Below are positions 38,926-53,000 of a stretch of 64,000 nucleotides of DNA, in pieces. Origin of the DNA: Lingula anatina (lineage: Eukaryota > Brachiopoda > Lingulata > Lingulida > Lingulidae); contig NW_019775558.1 in NCBI RefSeq assembly GCF_001039355.2, positions 221,764 through 285,763 of the forward strand. Direction: 5' to 3'. The first letter of the stretch is position 1, and each line of letters opens with the position of its first letter. Under the pieces are notes generated by a model. It worked only from the letters and a program-made list of their open reading frames with translations. It had not been told where the DNA came from and did not search any database. The position numbers were made by a program, and so were the translations under genes.

Positions 38926-39005
38926 TTAGTTATCGGTATCATAATCCTTTTCACTACAAACCAATGGTCCCAAATAGTGGTACCCTTCCTCCACGCCTTG
39001 TACAC
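38926..39005 (-). CDS. Terminal exon, version B (duplicate, probably alternative)
   Basis: This second candidate last exon, about 0.6 kb further downstream, has acceptor tgatttaag, the same phase, and codes [20 protein letters not shown] plus YDTDN and TAA. It keeps GYHYxGPLVC but has a different, acidic tail. Because both versions carry their own stop, they would be mutually exclusive 3' exons, or one may be unused. Confidence 0.75.
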
Positions 39006-42000
39006 CTTAAATCAGGACAAAATTCAGGTTAAGATCAATCCTTTGTCATTCCGAAATAAAGCTACTTGTATTTAGCAATTCAAGCTAAATTTCATGCACT
39101 AGTGGATCATGCACTCAGTTGGCGGGGCCTACAAGACTATATAGGTAAATAGGAGATACGTTGAAAGGAACCGTGAGATTAGTGGAATAAAAAGCCTTGG
39201 GGAAACAATTCCAGCTCGACGCGAGAATGACATGCAGCGGTAGTAGCTTTGGCGCGCATTTTTTTTACAAGAATCAAACGCTCTACATGCAGAGAATCGA
39301 ACGATCTACATGCGACTGCCATGCGTTTGTTAAACCCATATGTAATAATGTTTTCGAGAATTAAAGTATATAGCATACCACCACCACCCAAAACTTATAA
39401 AATGATAGTTAAGATATTGAAAGAAAAGTAGTTAAAAGAAATACCATTATGCTTATTTTCTACGCCCGAAAATAATTTTGCGCGTGCTTAAAAAAATAAG
39501 AAAAGGCTCGCTGCATTATTTGGGGTAAGTATATGACGGCGCTTTTCTAAGAACCTAGCAAGATACACTGATCTAGAGGTTGATCAGTTAAGTCAATGGC
39601 CGGGTAATCTTAAGTGGATCCATCCTTTCTTAATCGGTTTCTTGTCCGAAGTGGCATACCAACGGTCCGAAGTAGTGGTAACCTTGCTCTCCATCGTTAC
39701 CTGAGATGCATGGAAACAACACATCTTTTTTTATTCTGACGATCGTGTCGGTAAAAAATATGAAATTTTAGTTCATGCGTTTTCCATGCTGTTTTTGTTT
39801 TGATAATTTGTTAAAGCATTCTCAGTTTCAATCACAACAAACGTTACTCTCCTCCATGCAAGTCAGTCAAATTGTGGAATTGCATTCCCATGCCTATCAT
39901 TATCATTATAATTCAGCAAATCTAATAATTATAAGATTGCAAACCGAGGAAGGTACTCAGTCGTTGGCGGGTTCGGTGATGCATATCACTAGATTAAAAA
40001 CAATCGTAATAATCTGAGGAAGTCAAATCGCTCCTAACAAAACATTGAAAATGTCTTACTATGAAGATACGTCTTGGCCTTTGTTGAGAGTTTCAATAAA
40101 TGCCAATTGATTGCAGCATTTATTTTCCGTAGATGATGGGAATATCATAGTACACATGCCATGCCCTACACTGCACAAATACATGCGAGTACCTTCTCTC
40201 GGGGTATGTTATTCTACATGCAATATAAATCTACGAACTTTTTGGAACATGGCGTTATCTACTAGTATACCTTCAAGACCATGATGTGGATCCAGGCTCA
40301 CATGCGTTGTCTATCTAACTCTGTGGTTATATAATGGACTCATGCTCACATGCATGATGTGGCTACATTTGAACAATGCCTGTGGAGATGACAAAGTTCC
40401 TCGATAAGTACCATGCAAATGGACGGACGAGCGCTCTCATGCAGAGCTAACATCTCTCTATGAAGAAATGAGTACACGTGGATCAAAGCATTCATAGGTC
40501 AAAACATGAAAGTTCCACAGGCACTGTGCCAAACCTTGGAGTGGAGATACTTTCAATTCACCTTAACTGAAAAAATGCTTCCGTCTACTTTGACAATGTT
40601 AATTTGTATAGAGCGCCCTGTTTTGATTTTGAACAAAAAAATCAGGAGGATCTATAAAATGTTTTACTTTTGTTTAAGATGAAGTTAATAAAGGTGACAT
40701 GAGTGATGATAAAAATTTAATCCTGTATATAAGATAAAATGGGGAGAAAATCATTTCAATATAGCATAAGCAAGAATGAAAAGAAACGCCAAACACAGGT
40801 GTCCCCTGATAGCGGGGAGCTGTAGAAGGCGTAACATTTCACATGCAAACTAACACTATGCAGGTGCACGGATTCAAATACAGACCCCAACAATCATGCT
40901 TCTCTTATACAGTGTACATCATATTTAAACCAACCAAGAGTAATTTGTGCGTATGACGTCTTTTGAAGATACTAAACATTCTTTTTATTAGTTTTATTTT
41001 CCTTTTTACAAAAAAATGTTGTTCAATTTTTTTCTAAAAGACGAAATTTCTTTCATATGGCATGTATAAGCGGTCTTTTTTTCGTAAACAGTAATCTGTA
41101 GTTTGTGTATTACTACAAGTTCTTATAAACCTTAAAGCTATAATTCATGTGTCCAAAGACAAAAATATTTTAGCATGAAGGCGTTTTAATGCGTCATTTT
41201 AGTTATGCCATATATTTATGAATGACTTTCTCTAATTTCCAAGATCCAAATGTTGAAAATGTACACCTTATTACTGTAAAAATATGAATGTCATGCCAAC
41301 GGGCCGTCTTGCTCGTGAAATCGGTTTTGTTGAACTCGTTTGTCAGCCACATTATGGAGTAAGGGAGAGAAGCAGATGCACAGATATTCATGGGATCTGG
41401 TTGTATATTAAGCAGAGCATGCAAAGTGCAATCAAAAGTTATCAATCAGTTTTTAAAGTATAAATCTAAAAAGGGTTTCTCAAATGAGATATAATTCGAA
41501 ATTATACTTTGAAGATTAAAATGAATATAATTTTTCTAAGCATATTAAAAAACTCCATACGTTGTTAGTTTCAAATAGAGTTACCGTAAGAAAAACATTT
41601 TAATCAATGGTTATTATGAGATATTATGATTATTTGCTTCATTCGACCAGGTGGGTGTTTACGTAAATTCATATATTTAGCGTGGTACTGAGGCAACCCT
41701 GGCCTTACCTGTGTCACCGGCGTAAAAGTCCGTCACAGGAAGATCTGGTTTGTACGTTATCCAACCAGCATCTTCGCGCCAAGTGGCGTCATTGGCGTCA
41801 CAATTGCAAACAGTGCCCGGTTTATGGCACGTGCCGTTCACCCCGCATGCGCACATGTCGCTACCGGGCGGTGCCCCGCCCCAGTAGTACCGGAACTCTC
41901 CGTCACGGTTCGCCCAGAAGGTCGTGACGATTTCTCGGCTGGTGGGATGGTGGATAGTAGCCGAATAACATTTCCAGGAGATGAACTGCTTGCATTCCGT

Positions 42001-43704
42001 CGAGGTGTCTACCAAAAATGCCAACTGCAAAGCGGAGACGGGAGGGAAACCGGGAGAGCCGTATATGAGCGCCAACTGGTATTCACCAGCGCCTTCGTAG
42101 CCAATAACTTGAACGGGTTCTTCATTGTTGTGTCCTTATAGAAACATAAGAATAGCATGTATTACTTAACTGTAAATTATATCATGATTTTGTTTTTATT
42201 ATTGACATCCAGTTCACCTAAATATCTTTTCAGGTTGACATGTCTTGTCAGGTTAGTTTAATAGGCCTTACACCTGTTGTGTTCACACCATGGTTGTTCT
42301 CAGTTATCTCTAATGCTGGAAACTCGTGGTGCAGCACATGACTGAACTGTGAAATTGTTACTCTTACCGACAACAGTGTAGGCTCTCTCTTCAGTAATGT
42401 TACAGAAGACTGTAAACGGCTGTACAAAACCGTCTGGGCCGTCAGGATCAATGGGGCCATAAGTGCTAACTGTCAGTCCACGCCTCACCCAGTCCTCGCA
42501 GTTCAGAGCTGAGGAGACGAAAGAAAATGAAAATTGCATACTCATGGTAGATGAGCTAATAAACATTTTATTCAATGATAAAAACTGCATATAGGAAAAC
42601 ATATATTTCTGCCACAAAATTGAAGAGTTACGACAAAACGCCCACTTAAAAAATGATTAAATAAATAACGGAAAGTAACCCAACGGTTATATTTTCTCAA
42701 CAGTGAAAAGGACCATATTGGTAAAAACAAGGAACAATTAAGTTGTAACATTTATCGAATGGTTGAGGAGTAAACGAGACATTTTAAGACCAAACTACCT
42801 GGATCACATGAGAACACGTGACAAGGGCCAGTCTTCGTGTTGTTCCCAATACAGTCTATGGTGAGATTACCATAAGATTCCATGTCACAGACGCGCGTGC
42901 TGTACCGAATACCACCTCCACAGGTGGCGCTGCATTCGCCCCAAGGGGACCACTCCATCCAATCGCCAGGGACTAAAATGGATGACATCACAATAGAATC
43001 CAAGAAACTGTTTGGCGTAAGGGTTAGTTATGTGAGCGAAATATGGTTTAGAATGCAAAGCTGGGTTAGAAATGCAAACTGGAAATATGAAAAAAAAATT
43101 GAAAAGTGAACATATGGAAATTCGACGAAATGTTTCTAAAAATCTAATAATTTTTCTCCATCCTGTTTGAAATGTCCGTTCACTTTCTAAAAGACAAAGT
43201 TTATAAAATATCCTGTATGCGCGCTTCACAGCAGCCATATGATATCGGCGCAAGGTTCGCACAGTATCGGTTCTGGGTGCGTGCAGTATGCATGAAAGCA
43301 TTCCTTTTAAGAAATAAAATTTGAAAGGTTCAGTTATGGCAGTAAGCAATTGGAAAAATTGAGAGAAAAGCATTAGGAGCGTGTTGATAGTATATCTGAG
43401 TGTTGAAGCAGGCGTGTGGCCCAAGGCGTTTACTCACTTGGGCAACCCTGGGGATTACATACACCGGTATCTCCCACTGGCCCTACGCAATCTTTCCCTC
43501 CATAATACGGCCCATCACACTGACGAGTTCTACTTCGTTGCCCACCTCCGCAAGTAAGCGTGCAAGTGCCCCATTCGCCCCATGCTTTCCATATGCCGTC
43601 GACTGGAGAAAAAGCTTATAAGCGTGAATAGGCAAACCTTTTACAGCATTAGAAAGCATTTTGCAGAGGTGCACGCAAACGCATATAAATCTGAGGATTT
43701 TGCC

Positions 43705-43774
<70 letters not shown>

Positions 43775-43989
43775 CACGCACGCCCATAAAAAGCAAGAAA
43801 AATGTGCAGAATTCAATCATTAAAGATCAAATGAGATACTACACGTATGATAAGACACATTAACGTAGTCTTTTGCAAAGCTGAAAGTCGACAAATTGTC
43901 AAGAAAAATGAATAAGCAAGCTTTTCACAATAAAAGAAGGGTCTTTGCAAATGTATAAGCTTAAAAGCATAGGTCTCTCTCTCTCTCTC

Positions 43990-44023
<34 letters not shown>

Positions 44024-47000
44024 ATAAAATAAAGAGGTATCATAGATCACTTATTATAGACAAGGTGCGTTGCATTTTCAAAGATTCTGGCGTGAAAAGG
44101 TATTAAACGAAAGAAAAAATCCGGACTCAAAAACGCGCAAAAATATAACAAAAGTAAGAGATGTGCGAGCTTATACAAGTGAATTACAGGATGAAATCAT
44201 GAAACTATCATCAGTAGGACTGGATATTGTCAATAAAGATCAAAAGTGCAAAAATTGGATGATCTGAAAAATAGTAATTCTGGTTGATGAACAGTATGAA
44301 AATGAGAAAGCACATGTCTGCCCAAAGCACATGGCACAGGTAGAAAATTTTTCTGTACAAAACGGTGCAGTAAGAAACAAACGCAAAAAAAAAAAAAAAA
44401 AACGCAATAAAAATTGTAAAATTAAAAAGTTGAAGTGGTCCTTCTATATATCCAGTGTAATTTTCACGTCTACGAAATGCAGTACTCGCAAACTATACCG
44501 GGACAATGATGCGTATTGCAGTCGCGCGAATCCTGTAATGGACCGTCACATTCAGCGCCTCCGAAAAACGGACCGTTGCACACCCTTTCTCGCATTTGTG
44601 TTCCTCCGCCACAAGAAACGGTGCATTCTCCCCAAGCTGCCCATGGGTCAAACACACCATCGACTGGAAGACATGTATTGCTTAGACAAATAACGCACAA
44701 ATACTGATATCTGAGCTCTGGTAAAATATCTGCCAAACGTTCTAACGAAAACCATTCCAATATTCACAAATAAAAAGAAAAACGATGCCATATGTACAAA
44801 TAAACATTTTACGTGGCCTCGACATTGACTGTGGCCTTAGTACCAAAGTTGTTTTGCCTCTTGAATCATGGAAACGTCCAATACAAGTATAAGGGAACAT
44901 GCCTGGGCAGTTATGCTCATTACAAGCTCGGGATTCATCACTTGGTCCTTGGCAATCTGCTCCACCGTAAAAGGGACCGATACAGACTCTGCTCCGGTTT
45001 TGATTACCACCGCCACACGAGACGCTGCAAGGTCCCCAGTCCAGCCATTGGTCGAAGACTCCGTCCACTGCAAACCACAACTTGTATTTGAAATAAAGAA
45101 TTCGCAGACACACACACACACACATCGGCTAACACATGGACGAAAAAGAGATTCAGATTTACATGTACGTGGTTTTCTTTTTGCACCAACTAACCAAACA
45201 GCCAACCAATCAAAAACAAACATACCAAAAAGAAGAAAAATGCCTTCAATTTCTCACATGTTCTTTTCCTGACTTATGTTAAGTAGACCATATTTCCTAA
45301 AACTTGCCTGGGCAGTGATGCGTATTACATGGCTGGGTTTGGTTCCAGGGCCCTTCGCAATCTTTGCCGCCATAAAATGGCCCTGTACACGTCCTGTTGC
45401 GATGCTGCTGTCCTCCCCCGCAAGACAGGCTGCATGAATACCATTCTGACCATTGTACGAACACTCCGTCGACTTGTAAAATAACCAGTAACAGGTCGAA
45501 AAATTTAACATGGAAATCAGGCACAAGGGTGGTTAAATCTTGCTTATGTATTTGACAAAAAGACGCCATGTGCTTGTTTTGTTAGTTTTTACGTAAAATG
45601 CTCTGATTTGGTTTATTGCTGTCCATTTTCGAGCCTCTGAATACTTGCTCCAAAGCGTTGTCAAGAATAAGTATTCTAAAAACCATCTTATATCTTAGAA
45701 AACAATAATTTTTAAAATGTTTGTAAGATTCGAAACACGGGTGGAATCAATGAACTTAACTTATCGAGTTCTACGTAAACTGATTCATTTATAATTTACC
45801 TCAAACAATGTACTAAACAAACATCAACTAACGAGGCAAGAACACCAGACTGCACACAAACAGGAAAACAACACGTCAATAAAGTCTCCTGAAAGAATTA
45901 AAAATAAAAATACTACACAGGCATGACCCTTAAAATTTGGTGGCATACATATTTTAAAGTAGACGTCTTCAATACGCGCTTTCAAATCAAACGCACAGAA
46001 TGCAAACACAGAAAACTATTGCTCATTAAAATACAAGTAGAATAAAAACACATAACCAAGAATAATGACCAAACCCTTTCATTCAAAAACCAATTTTATT
46101 TCGAAAAAAGACTCATGACAAAGATACAAAAAAGTAATGCACTCTAAATCAGATCAATTGAACAAACACAAAAATGCAGACATTTCATTTAACAATACCC
46201 ACATTCATGAGATGCAAAACTAAACAAAGTTAAAAGATTGTCATATGTATTTCACACTCAAAGCTCAAATATGTACAAAGACAGAAGTCCACAGATTGAC
46301 ACGTTTTTCACAATACACTCTAGTAATATACCACAGACAAGCAAAAACGAAAAGAAACTATACACCAAGAGCAATCACCACCCAAAAACCTCATACCCGG
46401 ACATTCGTGAACATTACACGCCTGAGTTTCATTAAAATCGCCTTCACATTCGCGTCCGTGGAAGAAAGGACCCACACAGACTCTGTGCCTGCCCTGGGTT
46501 CCCCCACCGCAAGAAACACTGCAGCCTCCCCAAGACGACCAATCCGAGAATTCGCCGTCGACTGGAACGACACATCATCTTAATTTTCTCGACAAATATC
46601 GGGCGGATTTAAGAAATCCACGAGAGACCAAAAATACAAAACACGCGGTATTGTAAAAAAGCAATGGATGTTTTAGAGGTGTACATAAGAAATAGTTAAT
46701 ACAAGTTATTTGAAATATATCTTTCCACGAAGTGTTATCTGAAAAAGAATTTTGATATCACAGGATATGAATCAATTAAAAAAACTGAAGAAAACAGAAC
46801 TAAACATACCGCATTTTTTGTTTTTACAACTGAGGATATGGATACTACTAATAATAATTTGAAAATCACGGTCAATGCATTTAGTTAACAAAATCCATAA
46901 ACTAAATTTAAACTGTCATCTAACAAACATTAACCATTCATAAAACTCGAAACAGAAGTGTATATTCTTACTTGGACAAGGGTGAGAATTGCAGGCCTGG

Positions 47001-50000
47001 GACTCATTCCAGCTGCCCTCGCAGTCCCTCCCCTTGTGGTACGGCCCGTCACAGTCACGGTATCTCCACTGTATCCCTCCGCCACAAGACACGCTGCAGT
47101 TATCCCAGTTCGACCATTGCCTCCAGACACCGTCAACTGGAATAGGGAAGGAGGGTTTGAATTGATGCGAGGAACAGGGTGACAAAAATACTTATTACGG
47201 ACGTGGAACGAGTAACTGTATTTTACGTTTAAATTTTGATTCAGCTGTTGCGTGCACTTTTCCATCTTACTTTTATAGTTTGCTTTATAAAGACACTAAG
47301 CATGTCACAACATGTTATAAACATTAAATATGTAACAAACGTGTTATCTTCTATTATTTTCAAAAGAGAACGAAAAGCAACTGTTCTTCAACTGCCACAT
47401 AAAACAAGAAACACCAATATATATCTAACAATTAAGCAAGAAATGTGCATGTATAAACCAACATATTAAAAATATTATAAATCACACATATGATTTTAAA
47501 AACTATATAGCTTCACTGATATATAATCTCATTTGGATATGTGTAGACACCATTTAAACAACAAAACAAAATGTACCATTAAAATCCAGTAAACTATGCA
47601 TAAAGCGCAAAGACCAAATAGATATCCATTGAGACTGCGCATAAGTACCAATCTGTTAACATCTCAATACAAAGAAGCAGAGAAACCAAAATTTTAAGAG
47701 GGTGACGTAACACTTCGCCCGTCCCTGGCTGAGGCGATCTGTAAAAGTGTGAATTTTGGAGCATTATGCGAGACTTGTTTTTCGCATTGGTACGGTACAG
47801 GGACTGAATTCACCAAGCCCCCCCTTATGTATGCTTTGTGGAAATCAATGGATATCCATATGGTTCTAGTAAATAGTTAAAAGTGTCAAGATAAAAAACT
47901 ATCACCCCTAAACACCAAGAGAAAGTACACTATGAAGAGGAGTCAGGTGTAGAAACACAGAAAAGATCTACGAGTAAAAGTAGACAGACGCGAGTGGCTC
48001 ATTCAGTCAGCATCTCAGCAACTCTATCTCCTGAATTCTTGATCACCAATTGCAGATTTAACGCCCTGCCGGATCTGAAGTGCATTTCATAGCTCTGCTT
48101 GACAAGCGCTGTAGTTCTGTTCAGCTGAGTTCAATCCTAGGTTCCTCGGACAGGGGTCCAAAAAGAATACATGCATATGAAGCACACAGTTGCACCACTG
48201 ATGACAAGGTTTTTGAACGTGAGGCCACACGTAAAACGGTGTAATTTCATAATGATTGTTATAAATGTGGAATCACACACGTGATACATTCAGATGACAC
48301 GTGACACATTCAAATGACACGTGATTCAGACCTGGGCACGGATGTGTATTGCACGGTTGTGAGCTGTTCCAGCTTCCTACGCAGTCCTCTCCTCCGTAAA
48401 AGGGGCCTGTGCACTGCCGGTATCTCCACTGTATACCTCCGCCACAGGATAAATCGCAGGCGTCCCATTCGGACCACTCCTCAAAGACGCCGTCAACTTG
48501 ATTAAACAGGTTTAAACATTAATGGAGAGACCATCTCTGAACGTTTTTCCATTCCATGTCTACATACATTTTGAGATGATGCAGAGTATGTTCATAGTAT
48601 ACTATTGCGCATAATTTGGAGACATTGTGAGTAACATAATGTTATGTATCTGACGAATTTCAATACGGAGTGAGACATTTTCTGACAACACATACATAAT
48701 TATTTAATAGTTTCATCATGACCAACTGCAATGCAGCATCAAATATTAATCCAACTACACTAATATTTTGCCCATTGACCGTATTAAGTCGGTTAAAAGA
48801 ACTAGAGAGCATATTCAAAACGACGTTCAAGTCTCTAATAAACAAAGTTGACAACACTCCACATCTAAGTTTCTATACAAAATACCGGGACAGTGGTGAG
48901 AATTGCAATCTCTGGTGTCCACAAGAGCTCCGATACAGTCTTGACCACCGTGGAAAGGTCCGTCACAAGTCCGCTCTCGGTTCTGCGTTCCCCCTCCGCA
49001 AGTGACGTTGCACGTTTCCCATTCAGACCATTGAGTGAAAACTCCGTCGACTAAGAAGTATGCATTTCAAAATCTAAATTCTTGCAAAACATTGCATCAA
49101 GACTATGTCCAAAATAAAACTCTTTTCCCACTCGGGCGTGTTAACAAAGATTACATAACAAAATATGGTTTCCTACAATTTACCATGGGTAATACTAAAG
49201 CTAATACACTACCAGGGTATTACTAAGGGGAAAGCCGTAAATATTATCTCTACTGCATGCCAAAAAAGTACGCGTTTCCATGCCATTAAATAATATCTAA
49301 TATTTGTTTACACAACCGTTTACATGCCATCAATTACAAAGAACATTGTAAAGCCATAGCTATTAAATATGGTATTATTTCAGATCACTCTAATAAACCA
49401 AAATTAAATCTGACTCAAGCTTGCTCAACCAATACTATACTATTTTTCCAGCTACAGCCGTTTGCCCTGCACTAGTAACAATTCACTGTATACTTATTTG
49501 TATTTATACACAAGTAAATGCACAAGCAGATACACACACGTATTACAAAACATACCGGGACATGGGTGAACGTTACACTCCTGAGACTGATTCCTCGCTC
49601 CAACACAATCCGCCCCGCCGTGTGCCACGCCCCAGCACTCCCTGCTACGCCACTGTATCCCGCCGTTACAGCTGACCGAACACTGCCCCCAGTCTGACCA
49701 GAGACTGAATGAGCCATCCACTAAAATTTTAACAGCAAAGGCGATAAGCTATATACCATGTGTAAACAGAATCGGCGCCTGTTGTGGTACTGTTGACACC
49801 TGTGTAGCATTAAGCAGCGTTCGCAGCAATAGATGTAATTAAAAGAGTTGTAAAAGATGAGATATAGTTAAGCAAGTTTAAGCTGCACTACTTGATGTCA
49901 AAAAAGTCTAGCAAAAAAGTGTTGACTAAAATTGCAGCAGAAAGTGGGGATCATCCAAGGTAGAACAAAGATTCGCGGCTTGGCGAAAAATGAAGCGATA

Positions 50001-53000
50001 TTCCCAAAAAGTGCCGACAGCCTCTTTTTAGCCTATCTCGGATGGTCCCTATTAGCAAAGCATTATTTGTACCTTAAAAGTAAGCAAAGTCGAGTTAAAT
50101 TTGTTCACGTTTCGCCAGTTCCAAATACTTTAATTCAAAGAAACAACGTGTGTGTTCATACTATTTAGCAGTTGGACATACCTGGGCATGCGTGCTCATT
50201 GCAAGCGCGTGAGTCATTTTTAGGACCCTGGCAAGCCAGGCCCCCGTAGTAAGGGCCATCGCATTCTCTATTTCGCGACTGCATGCCACCTCCACATTCA
50301 CGAGAGCATGCTTCCCATGCTGTCCATTCTTGCCATACTCCATCCACTGATTTACATAATAAGTAAATAAATAGGTGCCGATACGATAGTTTCCATATAG
50401 ATATATTTATTCTTTAACAGGGCCTGTGATATGACTACAGTCACAACAACATGCGTGTTGAAACATGTGGAGTGCATAAAGGGCAAGGTTTCAGGCTATA
50501 GATTCGTTTGTATGCCCGAGTGACAGTTGTTACTGAAGACTGGTATGCGAGCGTGAAGGGTATTAACGCTACGCCCTATTTTGATCGATCTGAGATTGCC
50601 CCCAAACGATGCACAAACACGCCTGTGTTATGCCAAACGAAAGTGAAAGACAATCGTTATGCCTTATTCAAAGATTGCACGGATTGCACACGATGCTCAA
50701 ATACTGTCGATGCAAATGTGAGTGAAAGGTATAAGCGCTATACCTTTATATCTGGTATTGCTGATGACAAATACCCACACGATGCCAGTATACGTGTTTA
50801 AATTAATTCACACAAAAATAACGTGTATAGCGCGATTATCTTTTATTTATTATATACGTTAACAAAATTAACATTGTCTCTTTGAATCACACGTGCGGTG
50901 TGTTCACTCTTAGTGCTGTGGTGGCGAACTCCAAACTGGCCCTTAAAAGAGAAACACAGTTAAATTAGAAAAACATTAATGATAAACGTTAACCACTTAA
51001 ATGAAATGTTTATAAATGTTTACGATCGTTCGATATATTTCACAATATGCTGTCAGATCAATTGGCTGAAAACGCTTTAACAACATACCGGGACAATTAT
51101 GGGTATTGCATTGCATGAATTCCTCGCTGTCGCCCTCACAATTTTTGCCGCCATGTTGGGCGGCAGCGCAACTCCTGTAGCGCCTTTGAATGCCACCGCC
51201 ACATGTGACATTACATGTGAACCACCTCGTCCACAAACTCCATGCTCCGTCCACTGGAAGTAAGGCAGTGGACATTGGTTTACGATTCAGATTTATGATT
51301 CAGAATGGTCCGTGACGGTGTTTTCATATCATTTTGATTTTTTAAACTTTAACGCAGAAATACTGCAAGATTGAATGGCTGTATATATTTTGTCCAAGGT
51401 CGAAAAGTGTAAATGCTCGTATTTAAGATAAAAGGGTAATAGAATAGTTATTTTTCGGATTGCGTCCTCTAACGTTCAGACCAAACTTTGCTAGGTAGTT
51501 AGAATCGTTATGGATGACATTAGATCTGTCTTTTAACTGTCGTACAAAAACAGAAGAATGTTTTGAAAAGAACTTAAATATAATGCAGTAATAAAACAAA
51601 TTTCGATATGTATACATATATTTTACCTGGACAAGGGTTGTCGTTGCAAAAGCCTGTCTGGGTCGACTCTCCTTCGCACATTTGGCCGCCGTAGCGTGGC
51701 AGCATGCACATGCGCGAGCGCCGCTGTGTCCCCCCTCCGCAGCTGGCAGTACAAATTGCCCAGGTTGACCAACTTAGCCATTGTCCATCCACTGTAAATG
51801 TACACTTAGATGGTCAAGTTGACGTTTTTGTTAGCAGCACAAGTGCCATGAGAAACTTAAGCTTGCCAAATTTAGATTAGTGTTTTTTTGTCACACTGTA
51901 AATGAGAAAACCAAGTATTAAGAAAACTGTTCACTTTTTGAATTTTTCCACAATTATCGAATATCCGAAAAATGATTGGATAAAGTTGCTTGTTTTGGAC
52001 AGAATCAATCACAAGTGCAAAATGCTGAAAATTCGGGTTCTGGCAATATTTTCTTCACACGTGCAGAAACGCTCGGAAAGCGCTGGAATGCGTCCAGCGA
52101 GAGAAGGAAAATATCATTTGTACCAGGAAAAGATTCAGAGTTTCATCATTAGTATATAGATTAATTCGTGAAGAACCGAACTGAATCCTGCCGTAGTGTT
52201 AAGGTTAAGAGTTACAGAGAGAAAGCAAGGGTTGCACACCAAGCATGCAACAGGTTAGTACGACTCCATGGAACAAGGAACAACACGGTGACAATCTCCA
52301 CTCCACGCGTGCTTATAGAGCGAAACCGTCGCAGCGGATCAGTTTACCAGGACAGTTGTGCTCGTTACAAGCTCTGGTTTCATTTGCCGGCCCGTCACAA
52401 TCAGCACCGCCGAAAAAGGGACCAATGCATTCTCTGGAATGCCACTGTTCCCCTCCCCCACATAGATGTGAGCACTCGCTCCATTCCGTCCAATTGCTCC
52501 AAATGCCATCAACTGAAACATGAAAACGGTGAGATACATACACTTTCTTCATGACTACATGATTTGGTTTTGAAATTTGATTTTAAAAAATATTGAGAAA
52601 ATTTTTCATAATTTGCATTTAGGAGTATTATATACCATCAAAAGGTACTGCTCATTTCTAAATGAAAAGAGTAAATTCGAGAACCAAAATGTTACGTCAA
52701 AATATTCGTCTTGTTTTCTCCTTTACAGCCTTAATAAAAATATTCCAAATAAAAAATTAAGACAGGAAATATCAGTTTTATGAGTCTTTTAAAGCCTTTG
52801 CTGAAGAACTTACCGGGGCATTCATGAGTGTTGCACTGCCTGACATCAGTTGTATTCCCAGTGCAGTTCTGACCTCCGTATAACACCTCGGAGCACGTGC
52901 GCGTCCTGTCCTGTTCCCCTCCTCCACAGGAGACAGAGCACTGACCCCATTCTGACCATTCGTTCCACTGACCGTCGACTGGAGAAGAACGATTGTGTTT

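Noticed and set aside
41677-41708. Reading through the last donor to give a C-terminus ending ASVPR
   Set aside because: The donor GTAAGG is good, and the domain is completed properly by the GYHYxGPLVC exons downstream.
41824-42141. Plus-strand frame opposite the fibrinogen-like exon
   Set aside because: Antisense shadow of a GC-rich coding exon that is clearly read on the minus strand.
42885-43424. 179-codon minus-strand frame
   Set aside because: It is mostly intron, overlaps TSP1 repeat 29 in the wrong frame and reads through splice sites.
43483-43773. Frames beginning with Cys-Val or Thr-His repeats
   Set aside because: Translations of CT/CA microsatellites.
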